DNA from: Bacteroidaceae bacterium
Lineage (GTDB): Bacteria; Bacteroidota; Bacteroidia; Bacteroidales; Bacteroidaceae
Direction of reading: 5' to 3'
DNA length: 39,708 nt
NCBI GenBank assembly: GCA_017407905.1
Contig: JAFQVS010000008.1
Span: 1 to 39,708, forward strand
Shown: positions 8,298 to 15,914 of the stretch, one piece after another
How the letters are laid out: the number at the start of each line of letters is the position of its first letter
How positions within the stretch are numbered: position 1 is the first letter of the stretch
Position numbers and translations under genes: made by a program
The notes under the pieces: generated by a model
Told to the model about the DNA's origin: nothing
The model's input: only the letters and a program-made list of their open reading frames with translations
Database searches by the model: none

Positions 8298-9196
8298 CAG
8301 ACACAAGACCCTACATATCAGTAATTGTTCCGGTGTATAACGCCGAGGGGTATATTCATCGTTGCGTGGATAGTTTATTGCAACAGACATACAGCAACTT
8401 TGAAATAATACTTGTTGACGACGGCAGCCCCGATGGCAGCGGTGCCATTTGTGATGAATATGCACGAAAGGATAGCCGCGTAAAGGTTATTCACAAGGAG
8501 AATGGTGGGGTGGCATCGGCCCGTCAATTGGGTATTGATAACGCAAAGGGAGAATATACCATACACGCCGACCCTGATGATTGGGTCGAGCCGACAATGC
8601 TTGAGCAGCTCTGCAATAAGGCAAAGACTGCGGATGCCGATATGGTTATATGCGACTTTTGGGTCGATTGCGAGCAGCAAAATATATACCGCACACAGCA
8701 ACCTACAAGCAATAGTGCCGACGCTGTTCTTGACGACCTGCTTTTTAATAGGATGCACGGTGCATTATGGAATAAACTCATAAAGCGCGATTGTTACAGT
8801 AAATTTAAAGTCTCTTTTGTTGCCGGACTAAACTATTGCGAAGATTATTTGGTGTGTGTGAAATTGTTGCAAAGAGGTATAAAAGTGGCATATTTAAATA
8901 AAGCCTTTTATCACTACGACCAGATTGTAAACAGTAACAGTATAACAAGAAATTATACATTAAAAATATATAGACAACGAGTACTTTTTATTGATGAACT
9001 AAAAAGAGTACTAAATGAAAAGTATTCCGAAGGCATACTGAAAAACGAAGCAAATGTTGCAATGGAGTGTCTCTCTTATAAAGTATTGACAAAGAAAGAG
9101 TTTAAGGCTATATATTCAAAAAATAAATGGAAATTACTAAAGTATATTAACGGTTACCGTTCTAAAATAAGATTTTTATTAGCATTATCATTTTAG
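8294..9196 (+). CDS. GT2 family glycosyltransferase
   Basis: The 300-residue inverting glycosyltransferase has a GT-A fold start (YISVIVPVYNAEGYIHRCVDSL), a nucleotide-binding LVDDGSPDGSG stretch near 40-52, NGGVASARQLGI near 70-80, and the DPDDW metal-binding motif at 93-97. The usual active-site E/D region follows (NYCEDYLVCVKL, near 175-190). It probably extends the repeat unit of the surface glycan; donor and linkage are unknown. Its start overlaps the flippase stop by 4 bases, so translation is likely coupled, and it precedes the fucosyltransferase gene by 8 bases. Confidence 0.92.
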   Translation: MTDTRPYISVIVPVYNAEGYIHRCVDSLLQQTYSNFEIILVDDGSPDGSGAICDEYARKDSRVKVIHKENGGVASARQLGIDNAKGEYTIHADPDDWVEPTMLEQLCNKAKTADADMVICDFWVDCEQQNIYRTQQPTSNSADAVLDDLLFNRMHGALWNKLIKRDCYSKFKVSFVAGLNYCEDYLVCVKLLQRGIKVAYLNKAFYHYDQIVNSNSITRNYTLKIYRQRVLFIDELKRVLNEKYSEGILKNEANVAMECLSYKVLTKKEFKAIYSKNKWKLLKYINGYRSKIRFLLALSF

Positions 9197-9204
9197 AGAG
9201 TATT

Positions 9205-10050
9205 ATGAAATATGTAGTTTTTTCGGGAGGTTTGGGTAATCAGATGTTCCAATATGCTTTTATGCTTTCATTAAAACATAAAGGTATTAAGGCGCTTGCC
9301 GATACAAGTGTATATGAACGCACTATTGCGCATAATGGCTTCGAGCTCGATAAGATATTTAATACAAGTCATAAGTTTATAAAGAGAAGTAAAATTGTTG
9401 GGTTTATCTTTAAACTGCTTCACAGGAGGCGCCATCCGCTATTGTGGTTTAGGGAGAATAAGCCAATGGTATATGATAATACCGTTTATAAAACAACAAA
9501 AATGTTCTTAGATGGATGTTGGGTCTCGGAGTTATATTTTAAGAATATCGAGGATGTTATAAGGCGTGAGTTTAAATTTTGTAATATCAGCAACGAGAAT
9601 CTTTTGATAGCCGAAAAGATGCGTAACGAGGAGTCTGTCTCTTTACATATAAGACGAGGCGACTATTTGACGTTCAAGAATTTTCAAGTATGTGGCACAA
9701 AGTATTATAAGCGGGCTATCGAGCATATTTGTAGCACTGTTAAAAATCCTCTCTTTTATATATTCTCTAACGATACTGTTTGGGCAAAAGAGTTTATTAA
9801 GCAGTTTCCCGTGAATTATAAAATAGTAGTACATAATACGGGAGTAAATAGTTATCAGGATATGTTTCTGATGAGTAGATGCAAGCATAATATTATTGTT
9901 AATAGTACCTTTAGCTGGTGGGGCGCATATTTAAATGATAATAAGGATAAGATTGTGGTTTCGCCCAAGCAGTGGCTTAGGCATATTGACTGCAATGCGA
10001 ATTGTCCCGGTTGGACTATTCTTGATGAGGAGTTTCCTGATATTGAATAA
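9205..10050 (+). CDS. GT11 family alpha-1,2-fucosyltransferase
   Basis: The 281-residue enzyme has the GT11 hallmarks: GGLGNQMFQYAF near 9-20, the HIRRGDY donor-binding motif at 148-154, and NSTFSWWGAYL near 230-240. The family moves L-fucose from GDP-fucose onto galactose in alpha-1,2 linkage (FutC, WbsJ, WbiQ). In Bacteroidales such genes often build host-like fucosylated surface glycans. No GDP-fucose synthesis gene (fkp, gmd, fcl) lies in the window. An AAATTTAAACAG motif starts 4 bases after its stop codon. The linkage is inferred from family; the acceptor is unknown. Confidence 0.92.
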   Translation: MKYVVFSGGLGNQMFQYAFMLSLKHKGIKALADTSVYERTIAHNGFELDKIFNTSHKFIKRSKIVGFIFKLLHRRRHPLLWFRENKPMVYDNTVYKTTKMFLDGCWVSELYFKNIEDVIRREFKFCNISNENLLIAEKMRNEESVSLHIRRGDYLTFKNFQVCGTKYYKRAIEHICSTVKNPLFYIFSNDTVWAKEFIKQFPVNYKIVVHNTGVNSYQDMFLMSRCKHNIIVNSTFSWWGAYLNDNKDKIVVSPKQWLRHIDCNANCPGWTILDEEFPDIE

Positions 10051-10054
10051 TAAT

Positions 10055-10073
10055 AAATTTAAACAGTTTCTTA
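10055..10073 (+). repeat. Solo copy of the leader-element 3' motif
   Basis: AAATTTAAACAGTTTCTTA lies 4 bases after the GT11 stop codon and about 100 bases before the GT32 start. It equals the 3' end of the element at 6730-6747 but lacks the upstream blocks. The frame through it reads on as an apparent short tail (to TAG at 10157-10159, with an internal MIHRSSKFLGF start at 10100). That tail may be a gene remnant or chance. Confidence 0.6.
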
Positions 10074-10172
10074 ACCATAATTTTTGTTTTATAAAAAAGA
10101 TGATTCACCGTTCGAGCAAATTCTTGGGCTTTATCTTATTTGGGGTGAAACACGATTAGAAATATTGCATTT

Positions 10173-10949
10173 ATGATACCAAAAATAATTCATTACTGTT
10201 GGTTCGGACGTAATCCGCTTCCGCAGTCGGCCAAAGAGTGTATTGCGTCGTGGAGAAAGTTTCTTCCCGATTATGAAATAAAAGAGTGGAACGAGGATAA
10301 TTTTGACGTTAATACAGCAACCTATACGTCCGAGGCTTATAAGGCAAGGAAATTTGCTTTTGTAAGCGACTATGCCCGTTTTTGGATATTGTATAACTAT
10401 GGGGGACTCTATTTTGATACAGATGTCGAGATTTTAAAGCCGCTGGATGATATTATACAAAGGGGCGGTTTTATGGGAATTGAAAAGATTGAGGGTAATA
10501 CTTTAGATAATTTCAAGGATGGAACAGTGCTTGTTGCTCCCGGCCTCGGTCTTGGAGTAGAGAGGGGGCATAGTCTGTACAAGGAGGTGCTTGATGTGTA
10601 TAATGGAAAACATTATATTGGTTGGAATGGCAGGCATACGGGTACTGTCGTAACTACCACAACCAATATTCTGTTAACCAAAATAAAATTGGAAAAGGAT
10701 AAGATAAGCGAGGTTGATGGCATCTTTATTTATCCCGATGAGTATTTCGACCCTATGAATTACTATACCAAAGAGATAAAGATAACGGAGAATACGCGTA
10801 CCATCCACAAATATGCGGCTACGTGGACTTCTAATGGTACAAGGCTCGGCGCTATATGCGAGAGGCTGAGGAATATATATATCAGGCTCTATATTATGTT
10901 TATGAGAAAGGCGCCTGTTATTGCCAAGCGCCAAGGAATGACTATTTAG
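10173..10949 (+). CDS. GT32 family glycosyltransferase
   Basis: The 258-residue enzyme starts with IPKIIHYCWFG, typical of GT32 (capsular polysaccharide synthesis, OCH1-related). It contains SDYARFWILYNYGGLYFDTD with the DxD motif at 82-84, which binds the metal and nucleotide sugar. A C-terminal IHKYAATW-like motif supplies the His/Trp pair common in this family. Family members use UDP-galactose, UDP-GlcNAc or GDP-mannose, so the sugar cannot be named. It is the last gene of the A+T-rich cluster. No clear intrinsic terminator separates it from the fucI promoter region. Confidence 0.9.
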   Translation: MIPKIIHYCWFGRNPLPQSAKECIASWRKFLPDYEIKEWNEDNFDVNTATYTSEAYKARKFAFVSDYARFWILYNYGGLYFDTDVEILKPLDDIIQRGGFMGIEKIEGNTLDNFKDGTVLVAPGLGLGVERGHSLYKEVLDVYNGKHYIGWNGRHTGTVVTTTTNILLTKIKLEKDKISEVDGIFIYPDEYFDPMNYYTKEIKITENTRTIHKYAATWTSNGTRLGAICERLRNIYIRLYIMFMRKAPVIAKRQGMTI

Positions 10950-11048
10950 AATCGGTTAAAATTTCTAAAAAAGATTTTTTGAATATTCGAGCTTTAGCTT
11001 AAATATTATAAAAAATGCTCAAATCTTTTATAAGAGAAAAAAAAGTGT

Positions 11049-11056
11049 TATTTTCG
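11049..11056 (+). promoter_or_regulatory. Candidate -7 box of fucI
   Basis: TATTTTCG matches TAnnTTTG at 7 of 8 positions, 53 bases upstream of the fucI start. A clear -33 TTTG is not seen. No operator-like palindrome is obvious. Confidence 0.35.
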
Positions 11057-11108
11057 CAAACAGACTACTAACAAACACAAACTAACTTTTCAATACAATT
11101 AAAAGATT

Positions 11109-12881
11109 ATGAGCAAACATCCTAAAATAGGTATTCGTCCGACGATTGACGGACGTCAGGGTGGGGTGCGCGAGAGCCTCGAAGAGAAGACAATGAATCT
11201 GGCTAAGGCTGTGGCCGAGCTTATCTCGGCCAATGTGAAATATGCCGACGGAAAGCCTGTGGAGTGTGTTATTGCCGATGGCACTATTGGTCGTGTGGCC
11301 GAGAGTGCTGCTTGTGCGGCTAAATTCGAGCGCGAGAATGTGGGTGCCACAATCTCGGTAACATCTTGCTGGTGCTACGGTAGCGAGACGATGGATATGC
11401 ACCCTCATTGGCCAAAGGCTGTGTGGGGATTCAACGGTACCGAGCGTCCCGGCGCGGTGTATCTTGCGGCGGTGCTTGCGGGACACGCACAGAAGGGGCT
11501 GCCTGCGTTCGGCATCTACGGACACGACGTGCAAGACCTTGACGATAATACAATCCCCGACGACGTTGCCTGCAAGATTCTTCGTTGGGCGCGTGCTGCG
11601 GTTGCCGTGGCACAGATGCGCGGCGAGAGCTATCTGTCGGTGGGCAGTCAGTGTATGGGAATTGCGGGCTCTATCGTTGACCAGAATTTCTTCCAAGAGT
11701 ATCTTGGAATGCGTAACGAGAGTGTCGATGAGACCGAGATTCTGCGTCGTATGGACGAGGGTATCTACGACCACGAGGAGTACGAGAAGGCTATGGCGTG
11801 GACCGAGAAATATTGCAAGCCTCGCGAGGGATGGGACAAAAATCGTCCCGAGAAGCAGAAAGACCGTGCCGGCAAGGATGCCGATTGGGAGTTTGTCGTT
11901 AAAATGACACTCATCGTGCGCGACCTTATGCTGGGCAACCCCCGTCTGCGTGAGATGGGATTCAAAGAGGAGGCCATCGGACACAATGCCATTGCCGCGG
12001 GATTTCAGGGGCAGCGTCAGTGGACCGATTGGAAGCCCAACGGCGACTTTACCGAGGCACTCTTGTGCAGCACATTCGATTGGAACGGCGTGCGCGAGGC
12101 TTATGTGCTTGCAACCGAGAATGACGCGTGCAACGGCGTTGCGATGCTCTTCGGCAAGCTGCTAACGGGCTGCGGACAGATGTTCTCGGACGTGCGTACA
12201 TATTGGAGCCCCGAGGCTGTCAAGCGCGTAACGGGTAAGGAGCTTACGGGTCTTGCCGCCGGCGGTATGATTCACCTCATAAACTCGGGCGCAACGACAC
12301 TCGACGCAACGGGCGCAAGCACAAATGCAGCGGGTGAGCCCTGTATGAAGCCCTGCTGGCAGATGACCGAGGCCGACGCCGAGGCTTGTCTGAACAATAC
12401 AAATTGGATGCCTGCCGACCGCGACTATTTCCGCGGAGGAGGATTCTCGTCCAATTTCCTCTCGAAGGGTGGAATGCCCGTAACAATGAGCCGTCTGAAC
12501 CTTGTAAAAGGCCTCGGCCCCGTGCTTCAGATTGCCGAGGGCTGGACGGCCGACGTCGCCCCCGAGATTCACGAGGTGCTGAATATGCGCACCGACCCCA
12601 CGTGGCCCACAACGTGGTTCGTGCCGCGTCTGTGCGATAAGGCTCCCTTTAAGGACGTCTATTCGGTGATGAACAATTGGGGTGCCAACCACGGTGCAAT
12701 AAGCTACGGACACATTGGCGCCGACCTTATAACCCTTGCCTCGATGCTGCGTATCCCCGTGTGTATGCACAATGTCGAGGAGGATAAGATTTTCCGTCCC
12801 GCCGCTTGGAACGCATTCGGAATGGACAAAGAGGGTGCCGATTATCGTGCTTGTCAGAATTACGGCCCTGTATATAAATAA
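11109..12881 (+). CDS. fucI: L-fucose isomerase FucI
   Basis: This 590-residue cytoplasmic enzyme converts L-fucose to L-fuculose (and D-arabinose to D-ribulose), the first intracellular step of fucose breakdown. It matches the Escherichia coli enzyme (591 residues) along its length, starting with [20 protein letters not shown]. The Mn-binding residues fall where expected: Glu337 (TEND), Asp361 (SDVRTYW) and His535 (GHIGAD). Family assignment is very secure. A strong terminator follows before the mutarotase and permease genes. The kinase, aldolase and regulator of the pathway are not in the window. Confidence 0.98.
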   Translation: MSKHPKIGIRPTIDGRQGGVRESLEEKTMNLAKAVAELISANVKYADGKPVECVIADGTIGRVAESAACAAKFERENVGATISVTSCWCYGSETMDMHPHWPKAVWGFNGTERPGAVYLAAVLAGHAQKGLPAFGIYGHDVQDLDDNTIPDDVACKILRWARAAVAVAQMRGESYLSVGSQCMGIAGSIVDQNFFQEYLGMRNESVDETEILRRMDEGIYDHEEYEKAMAWTEKYCKPREGWDKNRPEKQKDRAGKDADWEFVVKMTLIVRDLMLGNPRLREMGFKEEAIGHNAIAAGFQGQRQWTDWKPNGDFTEALLCSTFDWNGVREAYVLATENDACNGVAMLFGKLLTGCGQMFSDVRTYWSPEAVKRVTGKELTGLAAGGMIHLINSGATTLDATGASTNAAGEPCMKPCWQMTEADAEACLNNTNWMPADRDYFRGGGFSSNFLSKGGMPVTMSRLNLVKGLGPVLQIAEGWTADVAPEIHEVLNMRTDPTWPTTWFVPRLCDKAPFKDVYSVMNNWGANHGAISYGHIGADLITLASMLRIPVCMHNVEEDKIFRPAAWNAFGMDKEGADYRACQNYGPVYK

Positions 12882-12902
12882 ACGTAACAAAGTGGGGTAG
12901 AG

Positions 12903-12954
12903 GAACTTGCGGCCCACGGCAAAATGTTGGCCGTGGGCTCCCTGCTTTTTTTTT
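12903..12954 (+). terminator. Terminator between fucI and the mutarotase gene
   Basis: GCCCACGGC (12912-12920) pairs with GCCGTGGGC (12930-12938) around a 9-base loop. The stem can extend through AGAGGA/TCCCT, and nine T residues follow (12946-12954). The T-run ends only 22 bases before the next start codon, leaving little room for a separate promoter. It may act as an attenuator within the fuc operon. Confidence 0.85.
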
Positions 12955-12974
12955 GAAATTCAAACAGCTTCTTA
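12955..12974 (+). repeat. Leader-element 3' motif upstream of the mutarotase gene
   Basis: GAAATTCAAACAGCTTCTTA starts directly after the terminator T-run and ends 2 bases before the start codon. It matches the 3' end of the elements at 6730 and 26746, except for T-to-C at one site and the variable base before TTCTT. The upstream blocks of the full element are absent. Confidence 0.6.
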
Positions 12975-12976
12975 TT

Positions 12977-13375
12977 ATGAGTGAAACAAAATTAACGGGA
13001 TACAAGGTTCAGCAGTATGCCGGGCCGGTGAAGAGATACTGTCAGACGCTCGACCTTAAAGACAATCCCGAGCTTATTGCCGAGTATCGTCGCCGACACA
13101 GCGAGGGCGAGGCGTGGAGCGAGATTCTTGACGGGATACGCGAGGTTGGTATTCTTGAAATGGAGATTTATATTGTCGGGACAAGGCTTTTTATGATTGT
13201 CGAGACGCCGCTCGACTTTGAGTGGAGCGAGGCAATGGCGCGCCTCTCGACGCTGCCGCGTCAGCAGGAGTGGGAGGATTATATGTCCGAGTTTCAGAAG
13301 GCTGCTCCCGGTGCCTCGTCCGACGAAAAGTGGGTGCTTATGGAGCGTATGTTCCACCTATATAATGTAAAATGA
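12977..13375 (+). CDS. L-fucose mutarotase of the RhaM (COG3254) type
   Basis: The 132-residue protein belongs to the RhaM/DUF718 fold, not to the FucU fold. It shows EYRRRHSEGEAW (compare EEYQRRH of E. coli RhaM), EIYIVGTRLFMIVET and a WEDYM motif near 100 that carries active-site aromatic residues. The enzyme interconverts alpha and beta anomers of a 6-deoxy-hexose. Because it lies between fucI and fucP and overlaps fucP by 4 bases, L-fucose is the likely substrate, as known for other COG3254 members in fucose clusters. I chose ATG 12977 (MSETKLTG) over an upstream TTG (12953) that would translate the leader motif. Confidence 0.88.
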   Translation: MSETKLTGYKVQQYAGPVKRYCQTLDLKDNPELIAEYRRRHSEGEAWSEILDGIREVGILEMEIYIVGTRLFMIVETPLDFEWSEAMARLSTLPRQQEWEDYMSEFQKAAPGASSDEKWVLMERMFHLYNVK

Positions 13376-14682
13376 GAATGGAAAATAACGGTAAACAAAA
13401 ACTTGTCGAGAGGAAGTTTCTTCTTCCGTTCATACTTATTACCTCGCTGTTTGCGCTGTGGGGCTTTGCCAATGATATTACCAATCCTATGGTGGCTGCC
13501 TTTCAGACGCTTATGGAGCTTCCGGCCTCGCAGGCTGCGTGGGTGCAGGCGGCTTTTTATGGCGGCTATGCTACAATGGCCGTGCCGGCTGCGCTGTTCA
13601 TACGAAAGTATAGCTACAAGAGTGCCATCTTGCTGGGCCTTGCGCTGTATGCCGTAGGTGCTTTCTTGTTTATCCCGGCTGCAAAATATCAGGAGTTTAT
13701 ATTTTTCTGCTTCTCGCTCTATATTCTGACATTCGGCCTTGCCTTTCTTGAGACGACGGCCAACCCTATGATAATGTCGCTGGGCGCAAAGGAGACTGCC
13801 ACGCGTCGTCTGAATTTGGCGCAGGCTTTTAATCCGCTGGGTTCGCTCTCGGGAATGGCTGTGGCGTCGCTCATTGTGCTGCCTTCGCTCATCTCGGACA
13901 AGCGCGACGCTGCCGGCGAGGTTATCTTCCACGGACTGAGCGAGGCCGAGAAGGCTAATATCCGCCTGCACGACCTTGACATCATTCGCAACCCCTACGT
14001 GGCAATCGGTCTTTTGGTGGTGGTGGTGTTTATTGTCATTGCCTGCACTAAAATGCCAAAGACAAAGGAGCGGGGCGAGAGGGGAAGCATCATAGGCACT
14101 TTTGTGCGTCTGTGGGGCAATCGTCCCTATCGCGAGGGTGTCGTTGCGCAGATGTTCTACGTTGCGGCACAGATTATGGTGTGGACTTTCATCATACAAT
14201 ATGCCGATAATTTGGGCATCGACAAGGCTACGGCGCAGAATTATAATATCTTGGCGATGGTGATGTTCCTGTGCAGCCGCTTTATTACTACCTATCTTAT
14301 GCAGTATATAAATTCGCGTGTGCTGCTGATGATTTTCGGCATAGGGGCGACGCTTGCCTCGTTGGGTACTATTCTCATCGTGGGAAAGGCGGGTCTCTAC
14401 TGCTTGGTTGCGATTAGTTTCTTTATGTCGCTTATGTTTCCCACAATCTATGGTATTGCCCTTGAAAATGTCGAGAAACGCGACACCGAGCTTGGTGCGT
14501 CGTTCCTTGTGATGGCTATCGTGGGTGGTGCGCTGATGCCCCCCTTGCAGGGCGCTATCATTGACTGTGGCGTAATTGCGGGAATGCCTGCGGTGAATGT
14601 GTCGTATGCGTTGCCGATGCTCTGTTTTGTTATTGTCGCAATTTATGCTTACAGAAGCTACCGTGGGCAAAAGGGGCTTTAA
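13372..14682 (+). CDS. fucP: L-fucose:H+ symporter FucP
   Basis: The 436-residue major facilitator protein has about 12 transmembrane helices. FALWGFANDITNPMVAAFQ near the first helix is diagnostic of the FucP family (E. coli FucP has Asp46 in the matching segment, needed for proton coupling). ETTANPMI near 130 and QFL-like helices follow the family pattern. It imports L-fucose through the inner membrane with a proton. The start overlaps the mutarotase stop (ATGA), so the two are translationally coupled. A second Met lies 2 codons downstream, and either start is possible. A strong terminator follows. Confidence 0.95.
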   Translation: MRMENNGKQKLVERKFLLPFILITSLFALWGFANDITNPMVAAFQTLMELPASQAAWVQAAFYGGYATMAVPAALFIRKYSYKSAILLGLALYAVGAFLFIPAAKYQEFIFFCFSLYILTFGLAFLETTANPMIMSLGAKETATRRLNLAQAFNPLGSLSGMAVASLIVLPSLISDKRDAAGEVIFHGLSEAEKANIRLHDLDIIRNPYVAIGLLVVVVFIVIACTKMPKTKERGERGSIIGTFVRLWGNRPYREGVVAQMFYVAAQIMVWTFIIQYADNLGIDKATAQNYNILAMVMFLCSRFITTYLMQYINSRVLLMIFGIGATLASLGTILIVGKAGLYCLVAISFFMSLMFPTIYGIALENVEKRDTELGASFLVMAIVGGALMPPLQGAIIDCGVIAGMPAVNVSYALPMLCFVIVAIYAYRSYRGQKGL

Positions 14683-14701
14683 TGGCTGCTTGTGATATAT
14701 G

Positions 14702-14730
14702 AAAATCCCGCCGTCGGCGGGATTTTTTTT
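14702..14730 (+). terminator. Terminator of the fuc operon
   Basis: AAAATCCCGCCG pairs with CGGCGGGATTTT and is followed by a T-run, 19 bases after the fucP stop codon. Confidence 0.92.
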
Positions 14731-14793
14731 GTTATATTAGTGGAGTTTATGTTTTTTTTGCTGCAATAAATAAAACCTTTCGGGTTATTTGGC

Positions 14794-14801
14794 TAACTTT
14801 G
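14794..14801 (+). promoter_or_regulatory. -7 box of the ruvX-def-TPR operon
   Basis: TAACTTTG matches TAnnTTTG and is followed by GCGCTCG. It gives a leader of about 125 bases with two hairpins (CGAGTG 14812-14817 with CACTCG 14831-14836; TTTTCGC 14838-14844 with GCGAAAA 14856-14862). The hairpins could be regulatory, but no known leader type is recognised. Confidence 0.5.
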
Positions 14802-14931
14802 CGCTCGCATCCGAGTGTGAAAATAGTCTGCACTCGTTTTTCGCTCTCTTTGTGGGCGAAAATAAAAAAGACTGCACTTTAGGAGCAAACTATTAAAATG
14901 CGATAAAAAAGAGATTAAGACAGTAGGAAAG

Positions 14932-15360
14932 ATGGCACGTATTTTGGCAATAGACTATGGGAAACGACGCACGGGATTGGCTGTAACGGACGAGCTTCAG
15001 CTGATTGCGGGCGGGCTCACCACGGTCGATACAAAAGTGCTTATGGATTATATCCTCGATTATATGAAGCGCGAGCCGGTGGAGCGCATCGTGGTGGGGC
15101 TGCCCAAGCAGATGAATAACACACCGTCGGAGAATATGGTGCGCATCGAGCCGTTTGTGAATCGTCTGCGCAAGCTCGTGGATGTTCCCGTGGAGTATTA
15201 CGACGAGCGCTTTACGTCGGTGCTTGCCCACAGGGCTATGCTCGACTCGGGGATAGGGAAGATGGCGCGACGCAACAAAGAGCTTGTCGATGAGATTAGT
15301 GCCACCATCATCCTGCAATCGTATATGGAAAGCAAAAGAATGAAAAATTCAATATTATGA
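14932..15360 (+). CDS. ruvX: RuvX/YqgF family pre-16S rRNA nuclease
   Basis: The 142-residue RNase H-fold protein starts with ILAIDYGKRRTGLAVTDE, where the first acidic residue belongs to the active site, and has VVGLPKQMNN near 64 and a C-terminal Asp (VDEISATIIL) that completes the site. The family trims the 5' end of 16S rRNA in E. coli (YqgF) and is also annotated as a putative Holliday-junction resolvase. Length is normal. It overlaps def by 4 bases (ATGA), placing it in an operon with def and the TPR gene. Confidence 0.94.
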   Translation: MARILAIDYGKRRTGLAVTDELQLIAGGLTTVDTKVLMDYILDYMKREPVERIVVGLPKQMNNTPSENMVRIEPFVNRLRKLVDVPVEYYDERFTSVLAHRAMLDSGIGKMARRNKELVDEISATIILQSYMESKRMKNSIL

Positions 15361-15914
15361 TACTACCTATTTATTTGTACGGACAGAGTGTCCTGAGAAA
15401 AGTGGCCGAGGATATTACACCCGATTATCCCGAGCTTGAGAAACTCGTTGCCGATATGTTCGACACGCTTGCACAGGCCGAGGGCATCGGACTTGCGGCA
15501 CCGCAGATAGGCTTGCCTATCCGCCTTGTGATTGTCGATTTAGACCCTCTGGCCGAGGATTTTCCCGAGTTTAAGGATTTTAAAAAGGTGTATATCAACG
15601 CACATATAATTGAGACCTCCGAGGATGCCGACTCGATGGAGGAGGGGTGTCTGAGCGTGCCCGGAATACACGAGAAGGTAACGCGTCCCACACGCATACG
15701 CGTGCAGTATATGGACGAGAATTTCAAGGAGTATGACGAGTGGGTCGATGGCTATCTGGCACGTGTTATGCAGCACGAATTTGACCACCTCGAAGGAAAA
15801 GTGTTTGTCGATCGCCTCTCGCCCCTGCGCCGTCAGATGAACAAGAATCGTCTGATGAATCTGCTAAAGGGTAAGGCGCATTGTACCTACAAGACTAAGA
15901 GGGTGCTTAAATGA
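15357..15914 (+). CDS. def: Peptide deformylase
   Basis: The 185-residue metalloenzyme removes the N-formyl group from new proteins. All three family motifs are present: GIGLAAPQIG (near 43), EGCLSVP with metal ligand Cys98, and HEFDH with ligands His140 and His144 and catalytic Glu141. Length is normal for a bacterial deformylase. It overlaps ruvX upstream and the TPR gene downstream by 4 bases each, so the three genes are translationally coupled. Confidence 0.97.
   Translation: MILPIYLYGQSVLRKVAEDITPDYPELEKLVADMFDTLAQAEGIGLAAPQIGLPIRLVIVDLDPLAEDFPEFKDFKKVYINAHIIETSEDADSMEEGCLSVPGIHEKVTRPTRIRVQYMDENFKEYDEWVDGYLARVMQHEFDHLEGKVFVDRLSPLRRQMNKNRLMNLLKGKAHCTYKTKRVLK

Noticed and set aside
12953-12976. 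TTG start that would extend the mutarotase with MKFKQLLI
   Set aside because: The extension translates the repeated leader motif and part of the terminator T-run; ATG 12977 fits the family N-terminus.
13294-14670. Long open frame antisense to fucP
   Set aside because: The His/Arg/Gln-rich composition is typical of a shadow frame; fucP on the other strand is certain.
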